In this document: in pieces, positions 8,565-15,670 of the stretch
Layout of the letters: the number at the start of each line of letters is the position of its first letter
Numbering within the stretch: position 1 is the first letter of the stretch
Assembly (NCBI GenBank): GCA_019115005.1
Contig: DXEK01000064.1
Coordinates: 1-32,800, forward strand
Source of the DNA: Candidatus Fusicatenibacter merdavium
Lineage (GTDB): Bacteria; Bacillota; Clostridia; Lachnospirales; Lachnospiraceae
Reading direction: 5' to 3'
DNA length: 32,800 nt
Translations under genes and position numbers: made by a program
Notes under the pieces: model-generated
Told to the model about the DNA's origin: nothing
The model's database searches: none
The model's input: only the letters and a program-made list of their open reading frames with translations

Positions 8565-11096
8565 CTAATGTTGCGCGTCTTTCTCTCTCTTTTTTGCTTT
8601 CCGGTCCCACACGGGACAAAAGACCAGAAGCCCGATTCCTGCGGCCGACATGGCGAGCCCCGCTTTTTTCCCCGGAGGGCAGAAACGCACTTCGATCTCA
8701 TGGTGCCCGGCAGAGATTTTGGTACCTGCGAAAGCGGTATTTACCTTTTCCACGGCAGTCTCTTTCCCGTCCACCAGGATCTTCAGTCCCTTCTGCCAGG
8801 GAATGGATGTGACAAAATAACCCTCTTCCTCTGCGTCCAGACTACAGTTCAGAACAGCGCCGTCTTGCGTGTCCTTGAACACAACAGGAACCGCATCCCT
8901 TTTCACCAGTTCTTCCACCGGATACTCATACCACCGGAGTCCGGACAACTCATAGTTACCCTTAAAATATGTAATCTTCAGTTGTTCCAGGCTCTCGCCC
9001 TCCGGGACTGTCAGATAATAAGTAAATCTGGAATTTCCGTTCGGATAAGCTGCTCCTGCAGAGGAAAGACGATTCCTGGTTCCATTGATATCAATCGTCA
9101 CCCGTCTTCCTTGTTCACTCTTCACATCAAACTCCAGAATTACGATCCGATCCTTCACCGGCTTATCCAGCGTCATTGTCACATCTCCTGTTTTCTCCGC
9201 GTTCACAGTGACCGTATCCCCCTCTCTTCGGATCTCCAGTCCGTCAGACACCTCCATCCTGGAAAACAATGGCTGTTTCTCCTCTATATGTGAATCCTGC
9301 CCCAGGTCGTCCGAGGGACTTTCAAAGGACATTACTTTCTCATCTTTGATGCCCGTCTGGCTGTCCTCCTGCGATTCCGTCACCGTATACCGCAGCAGCG
9401 CCTCCAATGTCTGTGGGAATTCCAGCCGTGAAAATTCCTCCTCGCTGATCGTCTCTGTGCTCAGATAAGCCAGCGGCAGTACATGGTCATTTTCCGCCAA
9501 CACAGAATCTCCCTTCCGGGCCTTGATCTCATATCCCACGGGAACCTTGTCGGCTGTCGTCTGGAGATATTTTACTCCCATCAGGTACTCCTGAAACGGA
9601 TTGGCCTCACACAGCATAGCGACTCTGTTATTGATCCGGACCGGCATGTGCAGAATGTCAAAAAACCAGTGAGAATATTCCTGATTGGAGATAGAGGAAT
9701 ACATGGTCGTCGATTTCTGGCCGGAGTACAGCAGACGATTGGACGAGATCAACGGCTGCTCCATCCCGTCCATTCTCGCCCAGGGATCCGTCGCCACAGC
9801 TTCTATTTCCCTGGAAGAGAAAGAACAGGCCCATTCTCCCTTCGAGACAAAATTATCCTGGCGCGCTGTGTAGACCGAACAGACAATGGGCGTCACCAGA
9901 AGCATCGCATAGACACGTCTCCTGTTGTAAAAACGCATCAGCCATAAAACGATCACCAGAAGGACTGCATCCAGCAGCACACCGGAGATATATCTGGAAC
10001 TGACTTCCCCGGCATATACTACGGCCACTGCTCCAAACAATATTTCCGGCCAGATCCGGATCCTGAACCGTTTCTTCAGGATCATCTGCAGAAGTTCTGC
10101 CATCTGCAGAATGACGAGCGGCAGCAGCGGCATCAGGATCTTAGCCCTGGCATAGAGCGTTCCATTTAAAATCCAGGAGACCACCGGCAGTAAAACCGCG
10201 GCCAGCAGAACGATACTGCGCACCCGGAGACGCCGGACGGTCAGTCCCGCCAGCAGCGCATACAACGCGAACAGCGTCAGCCCCATTCCGTAAGGACTGT
10301 ACAGAAGTCCCTCCATGGACAGATCCGGGCGGAACAGTTCTCCCACAGACAGCGCTGCGCCCTGCCGTCTGTGTTCCAGAAGAACCAGCCCTGTGGGCAG
10401 CAGCAGAACACCGGCCAGACCAACAGCCACCGCCGCAGATCGCAGATACAGAAACCAGGTTCTTCGGTCTCTGCTCAATTCATACACCCTCCATGTCATG
10501 ACTGCAAGAACCGTAATGGAATAATAGAAACTGTTGTAGATCACCAGCGCCAGCATAAGCGTAAAAAGCGTATACCTTGCCTTCTTCACCAGCCCGGGAA
10601 GCAGAAGAAGAGCAAGAAGTTCATACGGCATATAATTTATAAACATGACCTGCCGGTGTGCCTGAAAAAAACATCCCGCTGTCATCAGAAAAACACTGCC
10701 GATAAAAGCCATATATGGTTCCATCTGATTCTGGAGCAGAAAATAATAACACAGGAGGCCGGAGACCAATACGCAGATCATCATACACGCGATCAGAATA
10801 TATATCATGGGGATCTGCGGCAGCAGACATCCGATCAGAATGTCCGGGCGAAGATATCCGTAATAAGAGAATTCATAAGCGTTGCTCCCGCCGCCAATCC
10901 ACAGAAAATCCGGAAAGATCGTTTTCTGAGAGAGACATGCATCCCGCAGCGTCTCCGCAAGCGTCGCATGCTGGCTCATCCAGTCCGTATTGGAACCGAA
11001 CACCGATCCTTCCGGTACAAACAGGTAGATCAGAACAAAAAACAAGGCCGTCAGTAATAACAGATAATATTTATGCTTTTTCAACTCTAATGACAT
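8565..11096 (-). CDS. YfhO-family membrane protein (GT-C-like glycosyltransferase)
   Basis: Large membrane protein of 843 residues. After an uncleaved N-terminal helix (residues 9-27) comes an extracellular loop with GSNTDWMSQH, carrying the acidic residue typical of YfhO. About a dozen helices follow to about residue 390, then a large extracytoplasmic region, and a final helix near the C-terminus (AGLAMSAAGIGLLVFC) before a basic tail. In Bacillus subtilis and Listeria, YfhO-type proteins transfer sugars from a lipid carrier to lipoteichoic acid; the same role here is an inference from family. The start is the ATG at 11096, with GGAGGAG about 6 nt upstream. No clear promoter was found in the 150 nt upstream, which is A+T-rich. 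It is the second GT-C-type gene in the window. Confidence 0.82.
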   Translation of the reverse strand: MSLELKKHKYYLLLLTALFFVLIYLFVPEGSVFGSNTDWMSQHATLAETLRDACLSQKTIFPDFLWIGGGSNAYEFSYYGYLRPDILIGCLLPQIPMIYILIACMMICVLVSGLLCYYFLLQNQMEPYMAFIGSVFLMTAGCFFQAHRQVMFINYMPYELLALLLLPGLVKKARYTLFTLMLALVIYNSFYYSITVLAVMTWRVYELSRDRRTWFLYLRSAAVAVGLAGVLLLPTGLVLLEHRRQGAALSVGELFRPDLSMEGLLYSPYGMGLTLFALYALLAGLTVRRLRVRSIVLLAAVLLPVVSWILNGTLYARAKILMPLLPLVILQMAELLQMILKKRFRIRIWPEILFGAVAVVYAGEVSSRYISGVLLDAVLLVIVLWLMRFYNRRRVYAMLLVTPIVCSVYTARQDNFVSKGEWACSFSSREIEAVATDPWARMDGMEQPLISSNRLLYSGQKSTTMYSSISNQEYSHWFFDILHMPVRINNRVAMLCEANPFQEYLMGVKYLQTTADKVPVGYEIKARKGDSVLAENDHVLPLAYLSTETISEEEFSRLEFPQTLEALLRYTVTESQEDSQTGIKDEKVMSFESPSDDLGQDSHIEEKQPLFSRMEVSDGLEIRREGDTVTVNAEKTGDVTMTLDKPVKDRIVILEFDVKSEQGRRVTIDINGTRNRLSSAGAAYPNGNSRFTYYLTVPEGESLEQLKITYFKGNYELSGLRWYEYPVEELVKRDAVPVVFKDTQDGAVLNCSLDAEEEGYFVTSIPWQKGLKILVDGKETAVEKVNTAFAGTKISAGHHEIEVRFCPPGKKAGLAMSAAGIGLLVFCPVWDRKAKKREKDAQH

Positions 11097-11241
11097 TTCT
11101 CTCCTCCTCGATCCCCTTGTTGTCTTTTCATAATATATCTTAACGGGCCTTTCTTAAGAACACGATTCCGTTTTCAAAATATTTTCGAAAGATATTCCTC
11201 CTTTTTTCTTACAATTTTTATTATTCCATTTTCTTTTGATC

Positions 11242-11285
11242 AAAAAAAGAGTTGTGAGCGATTTTTATATCCATCTCACAACTCT
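11242..11285 (-). terminator. Intrinsic terminator after the NlpC/P60 gene
   Basis: Minus-strand stem AGAGTTGTGAG / CTCACAACTCT (11 bp, perfect, loop 16 nt) followed by seven Ts. It lies about 90 nt downstream of the NlpC/P60 stop. Confidence 0.9.
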
Positions 11286-11311
11286 CAGATTTTCAATATG
11301 TAGGAAGAATC

Positions 11312-11338
11312 CGTAACGTTCATCAACAGAACGGTCAC
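11312..11338. repeat. Short imperfect palindrome of the GTAAC..GTTC family
   Basis: CGTAACGTTC and GAACGGTCAC flank a 7-nt spacer; the arms are complementary apart from one missing base and a G/A difference. It sits between the NlpC/P60 stop and its terminator. Similar arms occur at 14891-14918. Confidence 0.4.
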
Positions 11339-11372
11339 AGAAAACTTTCTGTTTTACTATGTAAGTCTTCGC

Positions 11373-12692
11373 TTAGACGATCCGGCGCACTGCAAGGATG
11401 GTACGGTATGCTGCATTACTGCTGATCTTAATACCATCTTTTGCGTTACTTGCATGTACGATCTGTCCGCCGCCCATATAGATTGCCACATGGCCATCAT
11501 AGCAGATGATGTCGCCCGGCTGTGCTTCCGCATAAGATACACCGGTTCCCTCAGATCTCATCGCTGAAGAGGAATGCGGCAGACTGTATCCGAAGTGTGC
11601 ATAGACGCTCATGATAAATCCGGAACAGTCAGCTCCGTTTGTCAGACTTGTCCCACCCCATACATACGGATTGCCTACAAACTGAACTGCATAGTCTACA
11701 ACCGCCTGTCCGCTTGCACTGCTGGAGCTTGACCCTTTGTATGTATCTTCAGAAGAATCCTCTTTGGTCTCTGTCTTTGTGCTCGTGCTACTGCTGCTGG
11801 AGCTTGAACTGGACTGCGATGTCGAAGCAGATGTGGACGTTGAGGAGCTGCTGCTGGTCGAACGGGAAGAATTGGAGCTTTCCTCCTGCGTTGTGGTCTG
11901 AGCAGCCTGTGCTGCTGCCTGCTGTCTCGCCGCTTCCTCAGCTGCCGCCGCTGCTTCTGCTGCCTGCTGTTCCTGGATCTCCTGAATCTTTGCATTCTGC
12001 TCTTCGATCAGACTCTCATACTCTGCTGCCTTGGCCTGCATGTCCGCAAGCTGTACATCATAGTCTGCGGAAGTCGCTTTCTTCTCTTCCAGCATACTTT
12101 CCAGCTGTGCCTGCTGTGCCTCCTGCTCTGCCTCGCTCGCCTCGAGCTCCGCCTTCTCAGTGGACAGCTGATCGCTGTAATCGCTTACCTGCTGGGTAAC
12201 TTCCATGTATTTCTCCAGACATTCGCGATCGTAATCGTACATCTTCTGGGTATATTCCGCCTGGTTCAGAATCGTTGATAAATCCTCACCGGAAAGAAGC
12301 AGGGACGCCCATGCGGTATTTCCGCCGTTCTCATACAGGTACTGAATCCTGTCTTTCAGAGCTTCGTACTGCTCTGCCTGATCCTGCTGTGCTTCCGCCA
12401 GCTTCTGCTGCGTCTCTTCAATCTCGGTCTGCTTGCTTGCGATATCGTTCTTCAGTGTCTCTACAGCCGCCATCGTTACAACCAGCTGCGCATCCAACTC
12501 TCCGATCTGGCTCGTGATCGCATCTTTCTTGGCCTCCAGATCATTGATGGAACTCTGAGTCTCGTTTAACTGTGCTGTCGTCTGTGCTTTCTGCTGCTCC
12601 AGTTCATCTGTTGTTTTCGCTGCACTTACGGTCATAACCTGAGCGCTGCCAATCATTGCTGTCAACATCAAAGCAAGGATTTTTTTTCTCAT
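11373..12692 (-). CDS. Secreted NlpC/P60 peptidoglycan endopeptidase with PcsB-like coiled coil
   Basis: Exported cell-wall hydrolase of 439 residues that should cleave stem peptides. Residues 1-24 are a signal peptide ending near VSAA. Residues 28-265 form a long, Gln/Glu/Ala-rich coiled coil as in PcsB-type hydrolases, whose coiled coil is controlled by FtsEX in streptococci. Residues 270-330 are a Ser/Thr-rich linker. The C-terminal NlpC/P60 domain has the catalytic Cys356 in NGADCSGF, His401 in GHVAIYMG and a third polar site in IVHASN. The start is the ATG at 12692, with GGGAG about 11-12 nt upstream, slightly far. It has its own promoter and terminator, so it is a single-gene unit. No ftsEX genes lie nearby; an FtsEX link is conjecture. 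Confidence 0.92.
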   Translation of the reverse strand: MRKKILALMLTAMIGSAQVMTVSAAKTTDELEQQKAQTTAQLNETQSSINDLEAKKDAITSQIGELDAQLVVTMAAVETLKNDIASKQTEIEETQQKLAEAQQDQAEQYEALKDRIQYLYENGGNTAWASLLLSGEDLSTILNQAEYTQKMYDYDRECLEKYMEVTQQVSDYSDQLSTEKAELEASEAEQEAQQAQLESMLEEKKATSADYDVQLADMQAKAAEYESLIEEQNAKIQEIQEQQAAEAAAAAEEAARQQAAAQAAQTTTQEESSNSSRSTSSSSSTSTSASTSQSSSSSSSSSTSTKTETKEDSSEDTYKGSSSSSASGQAVVDYAVQFVGNPYVWGGTSLTNGADCSGFIMSVYAHFGYSLPHSSSAMRSEGTGVSYAEAQPGDIICYDGHVAIYMGGGQIVHASNAKDGIKISSNAAYRTILAVRRIV

Positions 12693-12774
12693 TATTATTA
12701 TTCACTCCCGTAAAACTGTTAATGAAAGTTATTTTTTTGTAACATTTTTGAAATACTTTTTTCAATTCCACTAC

Positions 12775-12803
12775 ATAATAGCACAATTTGGGAATCCTTG
12801 CAA
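12775..12803 (-). promoter_or_regulatory. Promoter of the NlpC/P60 gene
   Basis: Minus-strand TTGCAA (12798-12803), 17-nt spacer and TATTAT (12775-12780). The leader of about 75 nt is strongly A+T-rich. Confidence 0.75.
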
Positions 12804-12861
12804 CCACCAATCTTATTTTTTTCTTAATTAATTACGGGAGCCATGAATGGCCGGGTACGGA

Positions 12862-13932
12862 TCACTCAGCCGTGTAGATCTGCAGGCAGTTCAGATCATC
12901 AATATTTTCAAGAATCTGGGCTCCAGGAAACGAAACCTCGCCTTTCTGGATCCTTTCCGTGATCTGCTGATATTGCTCCTCGCTAAAATTCTGCATCTGA
13001 GACGTATCCGTAGTCAGCCCGACCCCTCCTTCTTTTACGCCCAGTATCTTTATTTTTCCTCCGTCAAAGTCATCCTCCGCGATTTTCTCCAGTTCCTGGT
13101 TCAGGATTTCTTCATATTTATTTTCGGCGCTGATCACAACCGTTGTGGACTTCTGAGATTCATCCGTCACTACCCCCAGAACTTTTCCTCCCACGATTTC
13201 CGCAGATCTTCTGATGATCGGCTCGAAGCCGCCGCCGTCGGTAAAAATCGCCTGGCATCCGTCCTGATACTCCTGCTCAACCGCATTCATAAAATCCGGT
13301 GACACCGCGTCGGTCCCTCTTTCTTCATACTGAACCTGGATACTTCCGTCCGCCAGGCTCATCTCCGCAGCTGCCTGCTGAAGTCCCTCGAGAAAACCTG
13401 CTCCATATTCCTTTGCTCTGTCTTCCTCCGCACCGCCGTAATAGGCAAGACTTGTATATCCTTCCTTCGCAGCCGCGTATCCCGCGAGAAACCCGGCCTG
13501 TTCGCGGTCAAAGAGAATACACCTTGTATTCCCTCTCATCCGGACTTTTTCGCTTCCCTCCGCATGGGGCTCCGCGTCAAACACCAGGAAGCGGACACTG
13601 CGGTATTCCCTCTGTGCCTCATATACGGCTGTTCCGGCGGCGTCACCGTAACAGATCACCACCTCGGCGCCTTTTTCCACCGCCTCATCGATCGCCTCGC
13701 TGCAGGCCGCACTGCCGTCCCCGGACGGTATGTAATAACCGGTGTTCTCCCCGGACGCATCTCCATAGGACTGAACAGCCTGCCAGATCGTCTGGTTGAT
13801 CGCCAGGTCGTCCACATTTCCCCCGTCGGTGACGACTGCGATCGTCACCGGGGGCTCGCTCTGACTGCTGCATCCGTAGAGTCCAAACATCGCAGCCGCC
13901 GCAAGACACAGGCAAAATCTCTTTTTCTTCAT
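12862..13932 (-). CDS. BMP/PnrA-family substrate-binding lipoprotein (probable nucleoside binder)
   Basis: Surface lipoprotein of about 356 residues. The signal peptide ends in LYGC, with Cys21 as the likely lipidated residue; Tyr at -2 is unusual for a lipobox. The mature part has the two-lobed periplasmic-binding fold of the basic membrane protein (BMP/Med) family: VTIAVVTDGGNVDDLAINQ at its start, FDREQAGFLAGYAAA in the middle, and a QAIFTDGGG segment. PnrA-type members bind purine nucleosides for ABC import. The start is the ATG at 13932, with AGAGGA about 9 nt upstream and a gap of 14 nt from the deoC stop, so the two are translated from one message. Linkage to deoC and cdd supports a nucleoside ligand. 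No ABC ATPase or permease gene is in the window. Confidence 0.85.
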   Translation of the reverse strand: MKKKRFCLCLAAAAMFGLYGCSSQSEPPVTIAVVTDGGNVDDLAINQTIWQAVQSYGDASGENTGYYIPSGDGSAACSEAIDEAVEKGAEVVICYGDAAGTAVYEAQREYRSVRFLVFDAEPHAEGSEKVRMRGNTRCILFDREQAGFLAGYAAAKEGYTSLAYYGGAEEDRAKEYGAGFLEGLQQAAAEMSLADGSIQVQYEERGTDAVSPDFMNAVEQEYQDGCQAIFTDGGGFEPIIRRSAEIVGGKVLGVVTDESQKSTTVVISAENKYEEILNQELEKIAEDDFDGGKIKILGVKEGGVGLTTDTSQMQNFSEEQYQQITERIQKGEVSFPGAQILENIDDLNCLQIYTAE

Positions 13933-13946
13933 ATAAATATGTCCTC

Positions 13947-14624
13947 TCATCCGTTTATCTTCTGCCCGATCAGTCCCGCTTCCCGGAGAAGCGCGACGCC
14001 GCCGCTGGTTCCCAGGCGATCCGCCCCGGCTTCCAGAAAAGCTTCCATATCCTGTACACTTCGGATCCCGCCGGCCGCTTTGATCCTGACGTTTTCTCCG
14101 ATATGCCTGCGAAACAGAAGAATATCCGACAGCTCGGCGCCCCTGGTTCCAAATCCCGTAGAAGTTTTGATGTAATCTGCTCCTGCCCTGGTCACACAGC
14201 CGCACAGCTTGATTTTTTCTTCCTCCGTCAGATAACATGTTTCAACGATCACCTTCAGGATGCGTTCTCCCGCTTCCTGCTTCAGACAGCGGATCTCCTC
14301 CTCGACACAGTCGAACCGTCCGTTTTTTACGTCCGTCAGGTTGATCACCATATCAATCTCTTCCGCACCGTCCTCCAGAGCCTGGCGCGTCTCCGCAAGC
14401 TTTGCCTGTGTTACACTGTAACCCAGAGGAAATCCGACTACCGTACAGATCACAAGCTTTCCTCCGTAAGCGTCCTTCACCCGTTTCACATAACTCGGAG
14501 GAATACACACGGAAGCGGTTTTGTAGCGCACAGCTTCCTCACATAGTTTCTCTATCTCTTCCCATGCAGCCGTCGCCTTCAGCAGCGTATGGTCCACATG
14601 ACTTAATAAATCTGCCGCATTCAT
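13947..14624 (-). CDS. deoC: Deoxyribose-phosphate aldolase
   Basis: Cytoplasmic enzyme that splits 2-deoxyribose 5-phosphate into glyceraldehyde 3-phosphate and acetaldehyde, letting cells use deoxynucleosides as carbon source. The 225-residue length is typical. DHTLLK (11-16) is the N-terminal signature. The Schiff-base lysine is Lys153 in DYIKTSTGFGTRGA, and the partner residues are Asp91 (EEIDMVIN) and Lys182 (IKAAGGI). The start is the ATG at 14624, with AGGTGGAAAG upstream; the frame is open further upstream only because it reads into an intergenic repeat. It precedes the BMP lipoprotein by 14 nt. A TATACT box at 14833-14838 may mark a separate promoter, though the -35 is poor; transcription could also enter from cdd. 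Confidence 0.96.
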   Translation of the reverse strand: MNAADLLSHVDHTLLKATAAWEEIEKLCEEAVRYKTASVCIPPSYVKRVKDAYGGKLVICTVVGFPLGYSVTQAKLAETRQALEDGAEEIDMVINLTDVKNGRFDCVEEEIRCLKQEAGERILKVIVETCYLTEEEKIKLCGCVTRAGADYIKTSTGFGTRGAELSDILLFRRHIGENVRIKAAGGIRSVQDMEAFLEAGADRLGTSGGVALLREAGLIGQKING

Positions 14625-14657
14625 AATTCTCTTTCCACCTCGTATTGCTGATTCCTC

Positions 14658-14790
14658 GTTACAGTTCAGCCGGGTCTGCGCATTTACTGCGCAGGCCGTG
14701 TGAAAACATAGTGCCTGTGGGCATCCAGCCCATCGCGAAGCGATTTTCAATGGCTGGATGCCGTAACAATTCAGCTGGCTGAACTGTTAC
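14658..14790 (-). repeat. MITE-like element with terminal inverted repeats between cdd and deoC
   Basis: The 133-bp block begins GTTACAGTTCAGCC and ends GGCTGAACTGTTAC, so its ends are complementary with one mismatch. Inside are a perfect 11-bp inverted repeat GGCATCCAGCC / GGCTGGATGCC (14720-14730, 14752-14762) with a small TCGC/GCGA hairpin in it, a CTGCGC / GCGCAG hairpin near 14676-14694, and at one end a near-palindrome GTAACAATTCAGC / GCTGAACTGTTAC (14763-14790). A diverged inverted copy lies at 7408-7494. It has no coding potential, and no target duplication was recognised. It lies in the deoC leader if the 14833 box is used. Confidence 0.7.
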
Positions 14791-14890
14791 GATTTCTCAA
14801 CATGACCTTTCGTCGCTTTTTTAACATCTCTTAGTATAATCGAAATCTGTACGAAAAGGAAGGGAATTTCTGTTACAATTTTCTTTCCCC

Positions 14891-14918
14891 GTAACCGTTC
14901 CGCCGGATGAACGGTCAC
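14891..14918. repeat. Short palindrome downstream of cdd
   Basis: GTAACCGTTC and GAACGGTCAC, 8-nt spacer, complementary in 9 of 10 positions. It lies 37 nt past the cdd stop. No T-run follows on the minus strand, so it is not a standard terminator. Confidence 0.5.
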
Positions 14919-14954
14919 AGCGCCAGGTCATTCGCTTCCTCTGCCTCTTACGAT

Positions 14955-15350
14955 TTACTGAAACGGAAGAGGAAAAATTTCCCGCAGGGTATGGAGTTCA
15001 TAATCCACACTGTCGTTCCCGAGCACGATCACGAAATCCTCTCCGCAAAACTCCTGCATGACCTGACGGCAGATCCCACAGGGCGGACACGGATCAAGAT
15101 GTTCCGCATCCTCTCTCCCTCCCACGACCGCGATGGCGCGAAACGACCTTTTTCCTTCCGAGACGGCTTTAAAAAACGCCGTGCGTTCCGCACAATTCGC
15201 CGCTCCGTAAGAAGCATTTTCCACATTGCACCCGGTAAAGATACTGCCATCGCTGCAGAGAAGCGCCGCCCCCACCTGAAAACCGGAATACGGCGCGTAT
15301 GCAGCCTTCCGCGCCCTTCGTGCTTCATCCATCAGATATCCATAATCCAT
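14955..15350 (-). CDS. cdd: Cytidine deaminase
   Basis: Converts cytidine and deoxycytidine to uridine and deoxyuridine in pyrimidine salvage. The 131-residue length is that of the homotetrameric class. CNVENASYG (41-49) is the substrate loop. CAE at 53-55 gives the first zinc Cys and the catalytic Glu55. PCGICRQ (90-96) gives zinc ligands Cys91 and Cys94. The start is the ATG at 15350, with AAGGAGG about 8 nt upstream. It lies upstream of deoC and the BMP lipoprotein on the same strand, an order common for nucleoside salvage, although a repeat-filled gap of 330 nt separates cdd from deoC. Confidence 0.96.
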   Translation of the reverse strand: MDYGYLMDEARRARKAAYAPYSGFQVGAALLCSDGSIFTGCNVENASYGAANCAERTAFFKAVSEGKRSFRAIAVVGGREDAEHLDPCPPCGICRQVMQEFCGEDFVIVLGNDSVDYELHTLREIFPLPFQ

Positions 15351-15485
15351 CTCTTTTCCTCCTTTTTCCGGACACAGTCACCGCTCACAGAGAGAAACAA
15401 TGCCTGCACACAAAAATTTTCAGATCTTTTAGCCCTGGTATCATAAGCTTACAACAGAAAAGAAATTTATACAACATCCTGTTCT

Positions 15486-15603
15486 CTGTCCGTTACACGG
15501 CAAATGGTGCTGCGTGCCAGCGGCACGCGCTCAGTACGGACTGCAGCGGAGCGTAGGCCTGCTCGTGCAAGCACAGCTGGCGCTTGCCGGGTGTATCGCA
15601 CAA
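15486..15603. repeat. Dispersed intergenic repeat, second family (long copy)
   Basis: Shares with 31462-31528 the ordered words CTGTCCGTT, CGGCAAATG, GCCTGCTCGTGCAAG, ACAGC and TGCCGGGTGTATCGCACAA. This copy has about 50 extra bases, including a GTGCC/GGCAC hairpin. It fills the gap between cdd and the terminator of the cell-wall protein gene. Confidence 0.7.
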
Positions 15604-15644
15604 AAAGAGAGGACTTCCAACCAATTTTGTCAGAAATCCTCTCT
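15602..15644 (-). terminator. Intrinsic terminator after the cell-wall-binding protein gene
   Basis: Minus-strand stem AGAGAGGA / TCCTCTCT with a loop of 23 nt, followed by five Ts. It lies 27 nt past the stop codon. Confidence 0.8.
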
Positions 15645-15670
15645 TCTGGTTTTTTATGTAATTTTACAGG

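Noticed and set aside
12738..12754. WalR-like box TGTAAC-N5-TGAAAT in the leader of the NlpC/P60 gene
   Set aside because: It is one mismatch from the Bacillus consensus but lies in strongly A+T-rich sequence downstream of the promoter, where chance matches are likely, and no WalRK pair is in the window.
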